From Agrobacterium vitis (GTDB taxonomy: Bacteria > Pseudomonadota > Alphaproteobacteria > Rhizobiales > Rhizobiaceae): a stretch of DNA of 64,000 nucleotides. Of this stretch, positions 47,064 through 56,086 are shown in pieces. Numbering within the stretch: the first letter of the stretch is position 1; each line of letters starts with the position of its first letter. Location: contig NZ_JACXXJ020000004.1 in assembly GCF_014926405.1 (NCBI RefSeq), forward strand, positions 434,001-498,000, written 5' to 3'. The notes beneath the pieces were generated by a model. It made no database searches. It was given only the letters and a program-made list of their open reading frames with translations, and had not been told where the DNA came from. The position numbers and the translations under genes are program-made.

Positions 47064-47999
47064 ATGGTGGGCCTCTTGCGTTTCTGTCTGTTTCTCCTCG
47101 CGTTTCTTATGACCGGTTCACTGGCGCAGGCCGCCTGCCAGGGGACCTTGCTGACTGAGGATGTCTACAATCCGCCCCTCTGCATTCCGGCAGCGCCAAA
47201 ACGGATCGTCACGCTCGACCCGCTGATAACGCTTGGAATGCTGATCGAACTCAAGGCACCTGTCATCGCGACCCCCTATATGGCAATCACGGAAAGCGAA
47301 GTGCTCGATGTGGTCAGGGCCGAAAAAATGGTCGATCTCGGCAATCCCAGGGAGCCAAGCCTCGAGCGTGTCGCAGCCTTGAAACCGGATCTTATCATCG
47401 GTTCGGCGGAGGCCCATTCCGGCATCTACGAACAGGCTGCCAAGATTGCACCAACGGTGCTTTTCAAGCATATGGACTGGAAGGTCTATCTCCAGCGCCT
47501 TGCCGAAGTGACCGGTCGTGAAGGTGTGGCGAGGAGTTCTTTGGCGGCCTACAATGACCGTGTATCGGCCATTCGTGAACGCATGAAAGACAAGAAACTC
47601 ACGGTCTCTACCGTCCGTTTGGCCCCTGACCGGTTTGTCGTGTTTGTCGACGGACCGAACGCCTACGCCCCCTTCGCGGTGCTGCATGAAGCAGGCGTAA
47701 AGCGAACGGCCTACGAGACCGTGACTGACGGCACGATCGTAAAGCGTCCAGACTGGGAGGAGCTGGCAAATCTTGATGGCGACGTGCTGCTCTACGTTTC
47801 CGCCAGCGGTTTCGAAAGCGGGCCGGATGACGTGCTGGAAAAGCAGGTGACGGAGAACCCTCTCTGGCAATTGCTGCCCGCTGTTCGTGAAGGTCGCGCC
47901 TATCGGGTCGATCGCGGCCCTTGGCAGAGCTTCTACGGCATCAGTTCGGCGAACCGTATCCTCGACGATGTCGAACGCTTCATCCTGACGGCCCCATGA
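47064..47999 (+). CDS. periplasmic siderophore-binding protein (FecB/FhuD type)
   Basis: A 311-residue type III solute-binding protein. It has a signal peptide (LLRFCLFLLAFLMTGSLAQA, then ACQG). RIVTLDPLITLGMLIELKAP, LERVAALKPDLIIGSAEAHS and LLYVSASGF show the two-lobe iron-siderophore fold. The cysteine after AQAA is not in a clear lipobox, so the protein is probably soluble rather than a lipoprotein. It is the first of four genes encoding one ABC importer; the next starts in an ATGA overlap. It binds the ferric siderophore delivered by the TonB receptor. Confidence 0.9.
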   Translation: MVGLLRFCLFLLAFLMTGSLAQAACQGTLLTEDVYNPPLCIPAAPKRIVTLDPLITLGMLIELKAPVIATPYMAITESEVLDVVRAEKMVDLGNPREPSLERVAALKPDLIIGSAEAHSGIYEQAAKIAPTVLFKHMDWKVYLQRLAEVTGREGVARSSLAAYNDRVSAIRERMKDKKLTVSTVRLAPDRFVVFVDGPNAYAPFAVLHEAGVKRTAYETVTDGTIVKRPDWEELANLDGDVLLYVSASGFESGPDDVLEKQVTENPLWQLLPAVREGRAYRVDRGPWQSFYGISSANRILDDVERFILTAP

Positions 48000-49024
48000 C
48001 CGACCGCACGGCTGGCTATATTGCAGAAACCGATGCAGGACGAGTGCTTGCGCTTGCCGCATTACTCTGTCTGCTCATGCTTGCCACCGTGATCGCCATC
48101 TCACTCGGAGCGACGATGATGCCGCCCGCCAAAGTCATCTCGGCACTCTTCGCATCCGAGACGTCGCGGGATCACCTGATCGTCATGACCATTCGCCTGC
48201 CACGTGCGCTTGCGGCGCTGCTGGCAGGTAGCGCACTGGCTGTCTCTGGTGCCATCATGCAGGCGGTGACAAACAATCCCCTCGCCTCACCGGACCTGCT
48301 CGGCATCAACGCAGGCGCAGCCTTTGCAGTCGTCTCCGTCATGGCCATTTTCGGTGCCGGTATCGGCGACATCTACGTTTGGTTTGCTTTTCTCGGCGCA
48401 GCCATCGCCGCGACCGTTGTCTATGCGCTGGGTTCGATGGGAATGGTGGGGCAATCCCCCCTCAGGCTCGTGCTGGCGGGAGCTATCGTTGCGACCTTCC
48501 TGACCTCTGTGACCACCGTTATGCTGATCTTTGACCAGAGTACTCTTGATGCCGTGCGCCTCTGGACCGCAGGCTCGGTGACGGGACGAAACATCGAGCA
48601 GGTCAAGACCGTTGCGCCCTATATCATTGCCGGGCTGATCGCTGCCCTGCCCTTTGGCCGTCATCTGACGACAATCAGCCTTGGCGCGGATACGTCGCGC
48701 GCGCTCGGCCAGAACCCAATCGTCTGGCGGGGCCTATCGGTCACCGTGGTCATTTTTCTTGCCGGGGGTGCCGTCGCACTTGCCGGACCGATTGGCTTCG
48801 TCGGGCTTGTCGTGCCCCATGTTGCGAGAATGTGTGTCGGCGTCGACTATCGCTGGATCATTCCTTTTTCAGCACTCGGCGGGGCGTTGCTGGTGATCGT
48901 GGCAGATACGACCGGACGATTGGTGTTTGGAAGCCAGAGCTTTCCGGTCGGCGTCACCATTACGTTGATCGGCGCGCCGTTTTTCCTCTATCTCGCCCGC
49001 ACGCGGCTAAGGGATGGAGCATGA
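47996..49024 (+). CDS. FecCD-family siderophore ABC permease 1
   Basis: About 342 residues with ten hydrophobic segments. Family signatures are RLPRALAALLAGSALAVSGA, QAVTNNPLASPDLLGINAGA and GPIGFVGLVVPHVAR (the loop contacting the ATPase). The frame runs back to 47921, but the ATG at 47996 overlaps the binding-protein stop as ATGA and gives the normal N-terminus. It forms a heterodimeric channel with the next protein in the inner membrane. Confidence 0.93.
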   Translation: MTDRTAGYIAETDAGRVLALAALLCLLMLATVIAISLGATMMPPAKVISALFASETSRDHLIVMTIRLPRALAALLAGSALAVSGAIMQAVTNNPLASPDLLGINAGAAFAVVSVMAIFGAGIGDIYVWFAFLGAAIAATVVYALGSMGMVGQSPLRLVLAGAIVATFLTSVTTVMLIFDQSTLDAVRLWTAGSVTGRNIEQVKTVAPYIIAGLIAALPFGRHLTTISLGADTSRALGQNPIVWRGLSVTVVIFLAGGAVALAGPIGFVGLVVPHVARMCVGVDYRWIIPFSALGGALLVIVADTTGRLVFGSQSFPVGVTITLIGAPFFLYLARTRLRDGA

Positions 49025-50004
49025 TCCGGCTTTTCTTCGTCCTGATACTTCTGCTCACAGGTCTCGTCGCGGCAAGTCTCGCCTTTGGCGACGTGTCCTT
49101 GGGTTGGCAAGAACTCTACGATGTGCTGATGGGCACGGGCCGTGCCCAGGTGCAGAGCGAAATGATTGTTTGGGATCTACGCCTTCCGCGCGTTCTTTTG
49201 GCGCTCCTCGTTGGCGTCACACTCGCGCTCGCCGGAACGATCAGCATTGCCATCATGCGCAATCCGCTTGCTGATCCGGGCGTTCTGGGCATCAACAGCG
49301 GTGCGGCTGCTGCGGCCATGGCTGTCATTGTATTGATCAATGATCCGCCTGTGGCGCTTCTGCAAGTGGCAGGCTTCGTGGGTGCCAGCGCCATGGCCCT
49401 TGCCGTTTTTGCGCTCGCCTGGCGCAGCGGCACCTCCTCGCTGCGTATCATCCTGATCGGCATCGGGCTTTCCGCCCTCGCCTCCGCCGGTACCACTTTC
49501 CTGTCAGCCTTCGGCAACATTGGCGACGTCCAGCGGGCGCTGGTATGGCTAGCGGGCAGCGTCTACGACGCCAACATGGTCAAGGTTCGGCTGCTTGCGC
49601 TCTGGCTCATCGTGCCAATCGCACTCACCCTTCTCGCAGCGCGGGAGCTCGATCTCATCCGCTTCGGCGACAATAGTGCAAGGAGCCTCGGCCAGCCCGT
49701 CGATCGCATACGGGGGCTGATGATCCTGCTGGTGACCGTACTCTCTGGTGCCGCCATTGCCGTGTCCGGTCTCATCGGCTTTGTCGGCCTTGTCGCGCCA
49801 CACATCGCGCGGCGGCTGGCAGGGGTGTCCCACGCTCGTATCCTGCCCGTCGCCGCTCTCGTCGGTGCCTGCCTCGTCGTCGCCGCGGATCTCATCGGTC
49901 GTGTCATCCTGGCCCCAGCGCAGCTCCCGGCCGGAATCGTGACCGGACTCGTCGGTGCTCCCTTCTTTGGCTATATTCTCTGGAGACGTCGCCATGACCA
50001 CTGA
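49021..50004 (+). CDS. FecCD-family siderophore ABC permease 2
   Basis: A 327-residue polytopic protein, partner of the preceding permease. WDLRLPRVLLALLVGVTLAL, MRNPLADPGVLGINSGAAAA and LIGFVGLVAPHIARRLAG are FecCD motifs. The start at 49021 (MIRLFF) overlaps the first permease stop as ATGA; the frame extends further upstream without support. The ATPase gene begins 11 bases before its stop, so all the transport genes are tightly coupled. Confidence 0.93.
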   Translation: MIRLFFVLILLLTGLVAASLAFGDVSLGWQELYDVLMGTGRAQVQSEMIVWDLRLPRVLLALLVGVTLALAGTISIAIMRNPLADPGVLGINSGAAAAAMAVIVLINDPPVALLQVAGFVGASAMALAVFALAWRSGTSSLRIILIGIGLSALASAGTTFLSAFGNIGDVQRALVWLAGSVYDANMVKVRLLALWLIVPIALTLLAARELDLIRFGDNSARSLGQPVDRIRGLMILLVTVLSGAAIAVSGLIGFVGLVAPHIARRLAGVSHARILPVAALVGACLVVAADLIGRVILAPAQLPAGIVTGLVGAPFFGYILWRRRHDH

Positions 50005-50788
50005 TCTGCAAGGCGGTCCCAGGATCATCAGCAATGGCGTCGACATTGCCTATGGCGATCGCCGCATCGTCGAAAATCTCGATCTTGCGATCCCGCAACA
50101 GCGCTTTACAGCGCTGCTTGGCCCCAATGGCAGCGGCAAATCGACAATCCTGCGCGCCTTCGCAGCGCTGATGAAACCATCGGCCGGCACCATTATCCTT
50201 GATGGCTTTAATATATCGCAGCTTTCCACCCGCGAGGTGGCGCGAAAAGTGGGCGTGTTGCTGCAGGGGGCTGTCGCGCCTGAGGGGTTGACCGTTGGCG
50301 ATCTCGTCCGTCAAGGGCGCTATCCGCATCAGTCACTTTTCAGTCGCTGGTCTCCTGAGGATCAGCAGGCGTGCGACGAGGCCCTCATGCTGACAGGCAC
50401 AACCGATCTTGCAAACCGCATGCTGGACACCCTTTCCGGCGGTCAGCGGCAGCGGGCCTGGATTGCCATGACGCTGGCCCAACAAGGCCAGACTATCTTT
50501 CTCGATGAACCAACAACCTATCTCGATCTCGAACATCAGATTGAACTGATGAAGCTGATTACGATGCTGGTCGCAAAGCGCGGCAAGACAGTCGTGGCCG
50601 TGCTGCACGACATCAATCAGGCGGCGCGTTACGCCGAACACATTGCTCTCTTGAAAGGTGGCCGTATCAGGGCTACCGGAACGCCTAGTGAGGTCATTAA
50701 CGCAGAGATGATCGCCGATGTCTTTAACGTCAAGAGCATGGTGATCCGTGATCCCGTTGCCGGAACGCCTTTGTGCATTCCGCTTTGA
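49994..50788 (+). CDS. siderophore ABC transporter ATP-binding protein (FecE type)
   Basis: A 264-residue ATPase: Walker A GPNGSGKST, Q-loop GVLLQGAV, signature LSGGQRQRAWIAM, Walker B TIFLDEPTTYLDL, H-loop VLHDINQAARYAEH. The length is normal for FecE/FhuC proteins. The ATG at 49994 follows ggagacg at good spacing and overlaps the end of the permease gene; the frame upstream of it is within the permease. It powers import of the ferric siderophore. A nested inverted repeat spans its stop codon. Confidence 0.95.
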   Translation: MTTDLQGGPRIISNGVDIAYGDRRIVENLDLAIPQQRFTALLGPNGSGKSTILRAFAALMKPSAGTIILDGFNISQLSTREVARKVGVLLQGAVAPEGLTVGDLVRQGRYPHQSLFSRWSPEDQQACDEALMLTGTTDLANRMLDTLSGGQRQRAWIAMTLAQQGQTIFLDEPTTYLDLEHQIELMKLITMLVAKRGKTVVAVLHDINQAARYAEHIALLKGGRIRATGTPSEVINAEMIADVFNVKSMVIRDPVAGTPLCIPL

Positions 50789-50820
50789 GAACCTCTCCCT
50801 GAGAGAGTGCGGAATGTCAC
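50773..50820. terminator. nested inverted repeat at the end of the ATPase gene
   Basis: The outer arms CATTCCGC (50776-50783) and GCGGAATG (50809-50816) are perfect. GTG (50773-50775) and CAC (50818-50820) extend them past one bulged T. An inner stem CTCTC/GAGAG (50793-50805) sits in the loop. No T-run follows on the plus strand, so it may be an attenuator, mRNA-stability element or protein site rather than a simple terminator. Confidence 0.5.
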
Positions 50821-51075
50821 AAAAATATCACACTCCTTGCTATTTTCGAGGAGGTCCGGCTTGCTTTGCCACCAGCAGGTGAAGTCGATCAGACGGATTC
50901 AGGCAAGAAAATCAGACACAAAGATGAGTTTTACAGTCTTGTTTTATTCCACAGCAGCAGACTGAAGTGGCATATTTCTAAGGTATTGCACTTGCACGCC
51001 TTTTCGGGATTGTCTAGCCATTCCCCATGACGGTTCAGCCGCGTCTATCCTGACCTACCGTTCGCTGGGAACCAT

Positions 51076-51624
51076 GTGCAGATGTCGAGATCTTCCTCTT
51101 CGTCCCTTGTCTGGGACACCGTTGACAGCAGCGAGTTGCTCAATCGAGCCATGGAAGCACACTATGCTGATATTACCAATGCGGTGCGCCGCCGGGGACA
51201 CCCGAGTTCAACGGCCCGCGACGTGGTGCACGATCTCTACGTGAAGCTCGCCGCCAAACCGGAGGTTCTCCTGAACAAGCGGTCGATCAAGGCCTTTCTC
51301 TGCCGTGCCGCCATCAATCTCGGCATTGACCGCCAACGCAGGGAAACGAAGGAAGCCCGGCTGTTCTCAGGATCGGAGCGGGAGGCCCTCTCGGCGGCAA
51401 GCACCGGGCACGCGCCGGACCACACTCTGGAAATAGAAGCGCGGCTTGCAGCCCTTCGCGAAGCAATTGCGGAACTGCCGGAGAGGCGACGTGTCGTCTT
51501 CATTCTCCATCGCCTTTATCATCTGACACCAGACCAGATCAGCACCAGGCTCAACATATCCAGAAACATGGTCGACCGGCACCTGCGGCGTGCGTTTGCC
51601 CATTGCCTTGACCGGATTCTCTAG
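51076..51624 (+). CDS. ECF sigma factor, FecI type
   Basis: A 182-residue sigma-70-like factor with regions 2 and 4 only. Region 2 is SSTARDVVHDLYVKLAAKPE followed by KRSIKAFLCRAAINLGIDR. Region 4 is LREAIAELPERRRVVFILHR followed by LTPDQISTRLNISRNMVDRH, with a clear helix-turn-helix. The start may be GTG at 51076 or ATG at 51082; gggaa lies before them. It is followed by a FecR-like gene and preceded by a receptor with an STN domain, the usual Fec triad, so I infer that it activates the receptor promoter when the ferric siderophore binds. The 287 bases upstream (50789-51075) hold no gene; I see no confident promoter there. Confidence 0.93.
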   Translation: MQMSRSSSSSLVWDTVDSSELLNRAMEAHYADITNAVRRRGHPSSTARDVVHDLYVKLAAKPEVLLNKRSIKAFLCRAAINLGIDRQRRETKEARLFSGSEREALSAASTGHAPDHTLEIEARLAALREAIAELPERRRVVFILHRLYHLTPDQISTRLNISRNMVDRHLRRAFAHCLDRIL

Positions 51625-51629
51625 AGTCA

Positions 51630-51723
51630 GTCAGGTTCAAATTGAACCAGACAGACTCTCGTTTCTTTCGTTTTCGTTTGTCTTTTCGGGAAAACCGGTG
51701 GCCACTTTTCCCTGACAAACTCT
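51630..51723 (+). repeat. 94-bp intergenic repeat, copy 2
   Basis: It begins with the perfect palindrome GGTTCAAATTGAACC (51634-51648), six bases after the sigma-factor stop, then gttttcgtttgtc, then GGGAAAA...TTTTCCC (51688-51712) and aaactct. It matches 44385-44478 in order, length and orientation. Confidence 0.7.
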
Positions 51724-51953
51724 TGATCCCCAAAGAATCCCGTATCGTGAACGCAGAAAGGTCACATCCTTGCGATTGGACAGTTGTCAGTGTCCCAATC
51801 CGTGGATGTCAAACGTCTACTGTATACTGCCTTAAATCGAAATCGATTTAGAGCGATAATTATGCAGCAGATATAAAGCACTACAGCGAGTTTTTGTGCG
51901 CCATATACGGCGTATGACACTGTAGAGGTCGTAGGATGCGTCTGGAGTAAGCC
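51724..51953. promoter_or_regulatory. leader region of the FecR-like gene
   Basis: It holds the inverted repeat TAAATCG-AAAT-CGATTTA (51833-51850) directly before the second copy of the 42-bp repeat, then CGCC-ATATAC-GGCG (51899-51912). The ribosome site ggagtaagcc precedes the ATG. No gene is seen. The length suggests that the FecR-like gene may have its own promoter rather than depend on the sigma gene. Confidence 0.45.
51858..51900 (+). repeat. dispersed intergenic repeat, copy 2
   Basis: aattatgcagc...tgtgcg aligns with 3272-3313. It ends 54 bases before the FecR-like start, while copy 1 ends 48 bases before the Rrf2 start. Confidence 0.6.
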
Positions 51954-52913
51954 ATGCCGGTCAAGGAATCTAGTGACAGTCGGAAAAGACGAAACCGCGA
52001 GGCGGCCGACTGGCTTTTGCGCAACGGTGACCCCAACCAATCGCCGGACGACCGGGCTCTCTTTGAGACATGGCTTAAGCGCGATCCGGAAAACTGTCGG
52101 ACCTACAGCGCAGCCGAGTTTGTGATGGGCGACGCTGGCCGCGCCATTCAGTCCGATCCTGGTCTAGCCGATATCGACATGCGCCCTCGCACTATGGTCA
52201 AGCCAATCATCGTAACACTGTTGGTGGCAGCCCTTGCAACCGGCGCCTTCTTTGCATTCGATGGGCCGCTGCGCATGCAAGCGGACATGATCGCCGGTAC
52301 GGATGAAACCCCCATTCGTACCCTGGAGGATGGTTCCATCGTCCAGCTCAATGCGTCCTCGGCGATTGCCGTCGACTTCACCGGGGGGCACCGCGTTATC
52401 CGCCTCCTGCGGGGCCAAGCCTTCTTTCAGGTCGCTCATGCGCCCGACCGACCTTTCACGGTGGTGGCTGGTGAGACAAAGGTGATCGCACTCGGCACAG
52501 CGTTCGATGTTCGCTACGGCAAAGACGATACCGAGGTGACGGTCACGGAGAATGCAGTGCAGCTTGAACGCGACGGTCAACAGGCGGCCTCTCTGCGCGT
52601 GAACGAAGGCGAGCAGGCAATCTACGACTACGCCAGGAAAACGACAGCCGTGACACCGGTCGACGGCCTCGTCGCTCTCGCATGGAGGCGCGGACAAATC
52701 GCCGTTGACAACGCGCCTCTTTCCTATGTCGTTGAGGAGATGAACCGGCATTTCCGAGGCCGGATCATCATTGCGGGTTCAGCGCTGGCGCGTCGCCGTG
52801 TCAGCGGTACGATCAAGGTTGCGGATACCAAAGACGCGCTTGCTTTCGTCAAAAAGGCGCTTGGCTTGGAAGTCACACGTCTAGGTCCCTTGATCGTTAT
52901 CCATCCGTCATAA
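51954..52913 (+). CDS. FecR-family anti-sigma/sigma-regulator
   Basis: A 319-residue single-pass inner-membrane protein. The cytoplasmic N-terminus has the FecR/DUF4880 pattern EAADWLLRNGDP...FETWLKRDPENCRTYSAAE. One membrane segment lies at about 83-104 (IIVTLLVAALATGAFFAF). The periplasmic part has the FecR core RTLEDGSIVQLNASSAIAVD, LRGQAFFQVAHAPDRPFTV and VIALGTAFDVRY, and a C-terminal STN-like end. It relays receptor occupancy to the FecI-type sigma factor. It is separated from the sigma gene by 329 bases, a longer gap than in most fecIR pairs. Confidence 0.93.
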   Translation: MPVKESSDSRKRRNREAADWLLRNGDPNQSPDDRALFETWLKRDPENCRTYSAAEFVMGDAGRAIQSDPGLADIDMRPRTMVKPIIVTLLVAALATGAFFAFDGPLRMQADMIAGTDETPIRTLEDGSIVQLNASSAIAVDFTGGHRVIRLLRGQAFFQVAHAPDRPFTVVAGETKVIALGTAFDVRYGKDDTEVTVTENAVQLERDGQQAASLRVNEGEQAIYDYARKTTAVTPVDGLVALAWRRGQIAVDNAPLSYVVEEMNRHFRGRIIIAGSALARRRVSGTIKVADTKDALAFVKKALGLEVTRLGPLIVIHPS

Positions 52914-53029
52914 TATCCGCAGAACTCTCTCTGTCACGGCTGTTCATAAACACTCTGGTTGACCTGCTTCCGGTTTGACATGGGGCGGCACGCCTGTTCC
53001 CTATCTCCTCTCCGGTCAGATGCTATAGA

Positions 53030-56000
53030 TTACGAGGTCACTCCGAACCTCGCTTTAAGCCAGACCAGAAGATCATCTAAAAATGTGAACACCACCGGGA
53101 TGACCAGGAGGCTCAAGAAGGTTGAGGTCAACAACCCACCAATCACGACGATCCCCATGGGTTGACGAAAGCTAGAATCGCCCGCGACGAGGCTGAGCGC
53201 TGCTGGTGCCATGCCGCCAGCCATTGCGATTGTGGTCATAATGATCGGACGCGCGCGTTTGTGACACGCATCAACAAGCGCGTCATAACGCGACATGCCT
53301 CCCCGGCGTGCTTCAATCGCATATTCCACAAGCAGAATGGAGTTTTTGGAGACGATTCCGATCAAAAGGAGCAGACCAATAACCGCAGGCATCGAGAAGC
53401 TGGTACCGGTGAGCACAAGCGGCAACAGGGCCCCGCCAAGCGCCAGCGGAATTGCCATCAGGATCGTGACCGGCTGCAGGAAATCATGGAAGAGGAGGAC
53501 TAGAACAGCGTAGATGCAGAAAATGCCGATCGCTATCGCCGTCGCGAAACTGTTGAACAACTCAGTTTGACGCTTCAATTCACCCTGTTCGACAAATTTT
53601 ACGCCTTGTGGCAAGTTTTTATAGCTTGGCAATTGGGCGGCCTCAGCGGTGACTGCGGACAAGCTCCTGCCATTCAATTCAATGGTCAGCGTGACATTGC
53701 GTGATCTGTCGAGCCGATTGATTTCGCTTGGGCTGGACCCAATTGAAATATCAGCGATTGCCCCAAGGGCAACGTTGCCCGCGCTACCCTCGACAGGGAT
53801 AAGAGATATTGCGTCAAGGGACTGACGGTTTGTTGTGTCCAGCAAGACCCGGATATTGATCTGACGTTCAGGAAGATTAAGCTTGGACAGCGCGGTATCA
53901 TACGCTCCTGCCGTCGCCACCCGAATAGCCTGAGCAATCGCCTTGGATGTCACACCCAATGACGCGGCTTTCGCCAAATCCGGTTTGATGATGATCTCTG
54001 GCGACTGCATGGCGGCAGAGGATGTCACATTGCCAATGCCTGACAATGTACGCAGACCCGTCTCGAGACTGGCGGCTGCCTTTTCCAAAACTTCGGAGTC
54101 ATCCCCTGACAAGGTGAGAGTGAGCTGCGTGCCATTCCCGCCAGTGCCTGTTTCAAGGCGGAGACCGGGCACTTTTTCCAAAGCTTTTCGTAAATCGGCT
54201 TCGATCTGCGACTGCTTGACATCGCGCTCGCCAATCGGCGTCAGGTTGACAACAATCGTGGCGCTATTGGTGCTGGACGTCGTTGTACTGCTTGCACCGC
54301 CTCCAGTGGAGGCCGTACCCGTTGCCTGAAACACCGAGGTAACATGATCAACCTTGGCGATGATCTCGGACGCCTTTCGAGACGCTTCATCCGTTGTCTC
54401 AATCGTTGATCCCGTCGGCGTCGTGATGGTGACCTTGGTTTGCGCATCGTCAGATGCCGGAAAAAAGCCGGTCGACAAATGGCTCAGGAGCAGAAGCGTG
54501 AATGCTAAAAATCCGACAGTCCCCAGCACCGGTATCCAGCGACGCCGGAGCGCACCTTTCACAAGCCAGAGATAGGACCGCATCAAACGACCGTCTTCTT
54601 CTTCTTTTGCAGTGCCAGGCTTCAATATGTAAGCCGCCATCATCGGCGTGACCAACCGTGCAACCAAAAGAGAAGCAAGAACAGCCACAGAGGCCGTGAC
54701 GCCAAATTGCTTGAAAATGATACCGACCACCCCGCCCATGAAGGCGGTCGGCAAAAACACCGCGACCAACGTGAAGGTTGTGGCGATAACCGCCAAACCA
54801 ATTTCGTTTGCCGCTTCCATTGCAGCATCGAAGGGGCTTTTACCCATTCTAAGGTGTCGTTCAATATTCTCGATTTCGACGATCGCATCGTCGACAAGAA
54901 TGCCAACGACCAAGGACAGCGCCAAAAGCGTGATCGTGTTCAGCGTGTAGCCACAAAAATACATGGCGAGGAATGTCGGTATAATCGACAGCGGCAAAGC
55001 GACCGCCGCCAGAAGTGTTGCACGCCAATCGCGCAGGAACATCCAGACCACAAGGACCGCGATGACCGCACCCTCGTAGATCATGTCCATCGACGATTCA
55101 TAATTTTGCTCGGTCGGAACAATCGTGTTGTAGGCTTCCTCGATTGTCACCTGCGGATTGGCAGCGGCAAAGGCTTTCATTGCGGTGCGGACATCGTCGG
55201 TGACGGCGATATCTGAATAGCCCTTAGACCGTTTGATCTGGGCGGCAATGACGGGTTTACCATTGAGATAAGCAAGCGAGGTCAAATCGCTTTGGGAATC
55301 GGTCACTGTGCCAAGTTCGTCCAGTCTGACCCAACTGCCTTTTGGCAGTGGGACCGGCATTGCGCGCAGTTCATCGGCAGTTTCTGCCGCAACCACGGTA
55401 CGCACGGACTGGCTTTCACCACCAATTCGTCCTTTGCCGCCAGACAGATAGGTTTGCACGGCTTCAAGCTGGGTATTCACGTCATTGGCGGTTAAGCCCA
55501 GGCTGTCGAGCATGTTAGAGTTGAGCTCTACCCTGATCTCTCGATCGATGCCGCCCAATCGGCCAACTTCACCCACGCCTTTGACAGCCATCAGCGCTTT
55601 TGACATGTCGTTATCGATGAACCACGACAGTTCTGCATCGTCTAATTTGTCGGAATGCACCACGAAGGTAATCAGCGGAGAAGAGTTCAACGATTGCTTT
55701 GAGACCGTTGGATCATCCATATCTTGTGGCAGGTCGCTTTTCGCCTGATCGACTGCGCTTTTCACCTCGTCCAATGCGGCTTGCGTGTCTTTCCCGACCT
55801 CAAATGCGACAGAAATGCTGACTGAACCATCAGTGATCGTCGTGGTCACCGAATCCAGCTTGCTCAGGCCGGTCAGTTTGTCTTCGATCTTGCGGGCCAC
55901 TTCCGTTTCGAGCTGGGCTGCCGCCGCGCCGTCCAGCGTCGCGCTGATATTGATGGTTGGAAGATCCATATCCGGGAAGTTTTGGATGTCGAGACGATTG

Positions 56001-56086
56001 AACGCCCAAAGGCCACAGGCCGTCAACAATGCAAATAGCAGCAACGGGGGGACAGGGTTGCGAATAGACCAAGAGGAGAAATTCAC
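53030..56086 (-). CDS. RND efflux transporter, inner-membrane permease subunit
   Basis: A 1018-residue pump of the HAE1/MdtBC-like group with 12 membrane segments and two large periplasmic loops. VVGILVDDAIVEIENIERHL carries the paired Asp of the proton relay in segment 4. GVGEVGRLGGIDREIRVELN and VIATTFTLVAVFLPTAFMGG are typical. The start is GTG at 56086 (NFSSWSIRNP), overlapping the adaptor stop as GTGA. With its adaptor it expels small hydrophobic compounds; no outer-membrane channel gene is in the window. It points toward the siderophore block (convergent with the FecR-like gene) and is probably independent of it. Confidence 0.95.
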   Translation of the reverse strand: MNFSSWSIRNPVPPLLLFALLTACGLWAFNRLDIQNFPDMDLPTINISATLDGAAAAQLETEVARKIEDKLTGLSKLDSVTTTITDGSVSISVAFEVGKDTQAALDEVKSAVDQAKSDLPQDMDDPTVSKQSLNSSPLITFVVHSDKLDDAELSWFIDNDMSKALMAVKGVGEVGRLGGIDREIRVELNSNMLDSLGLTANDVNTQLEAVQTYLSGGKGRIGGESQSVRTVVAAETADELRAMPVPLPKGSWVRLDELGTVTDSQSDLTSLAYLNGKPVIAAQIKRSKGYSDIAVTDDVRTAMKAFAAANPQVTIEEAYNTIVPTEQNYESSMDMIYEGAVIAVLVVWMFLRDWRATLLAAVALPLSIIPTFLAMYFCGYTLNTITLLALSLVVGILVDDAIVEIENIERHLRMGKSPFDAAMEAANEIGLAVIATTFTLVAVFLPTAFMGGVVGIIFKQFGVTASVAVLASLLVARLVTPMMAAYILKPGTAKEEEDGRLMRSYLWLVKGALRRRWIPVLGTVGFLAFTLLLLSHLSTGFFPASDDAQTKVTITTPTGSTIETTDEASRKASEIIAKVDHVTSVFQATGTASTGGGASSTTTSSTNSATIVVNLTPIGERDVKQSQIEADLRKALEKVPGLRLETGTGGNGTQLTLTLSGDDSEVLEKAAASLETGLRTLSGIGNVTSSAAMQSPEIIIKPDLAKAASLGVTSKAIAQAIRVATAGAYDTALSKLNLPERQINIRVLLDTTNRQSLDAISLIPVEGSAGNVALGAIADISIGSSPSEINRLDRSRNVTLTIELNGRSLSAVTAEAAQLPSYKNLPQGVKFVEQGELKRQTELFNSFATAIAIGIFCIYAVLVLLFHDFLQPVTILMAIPLALGGALLPLVLTGTSFSMPAVIGLLLLIGIVSKNSILLVEYAIEARRGGMSRYDALVDACHKRARPIIMTTIAMAGGMAPAALSLVAGDSSFRQPMGIVVIGGLLTSTFLSLLVIPVVFTFLDDLLVWLKARFGVTS

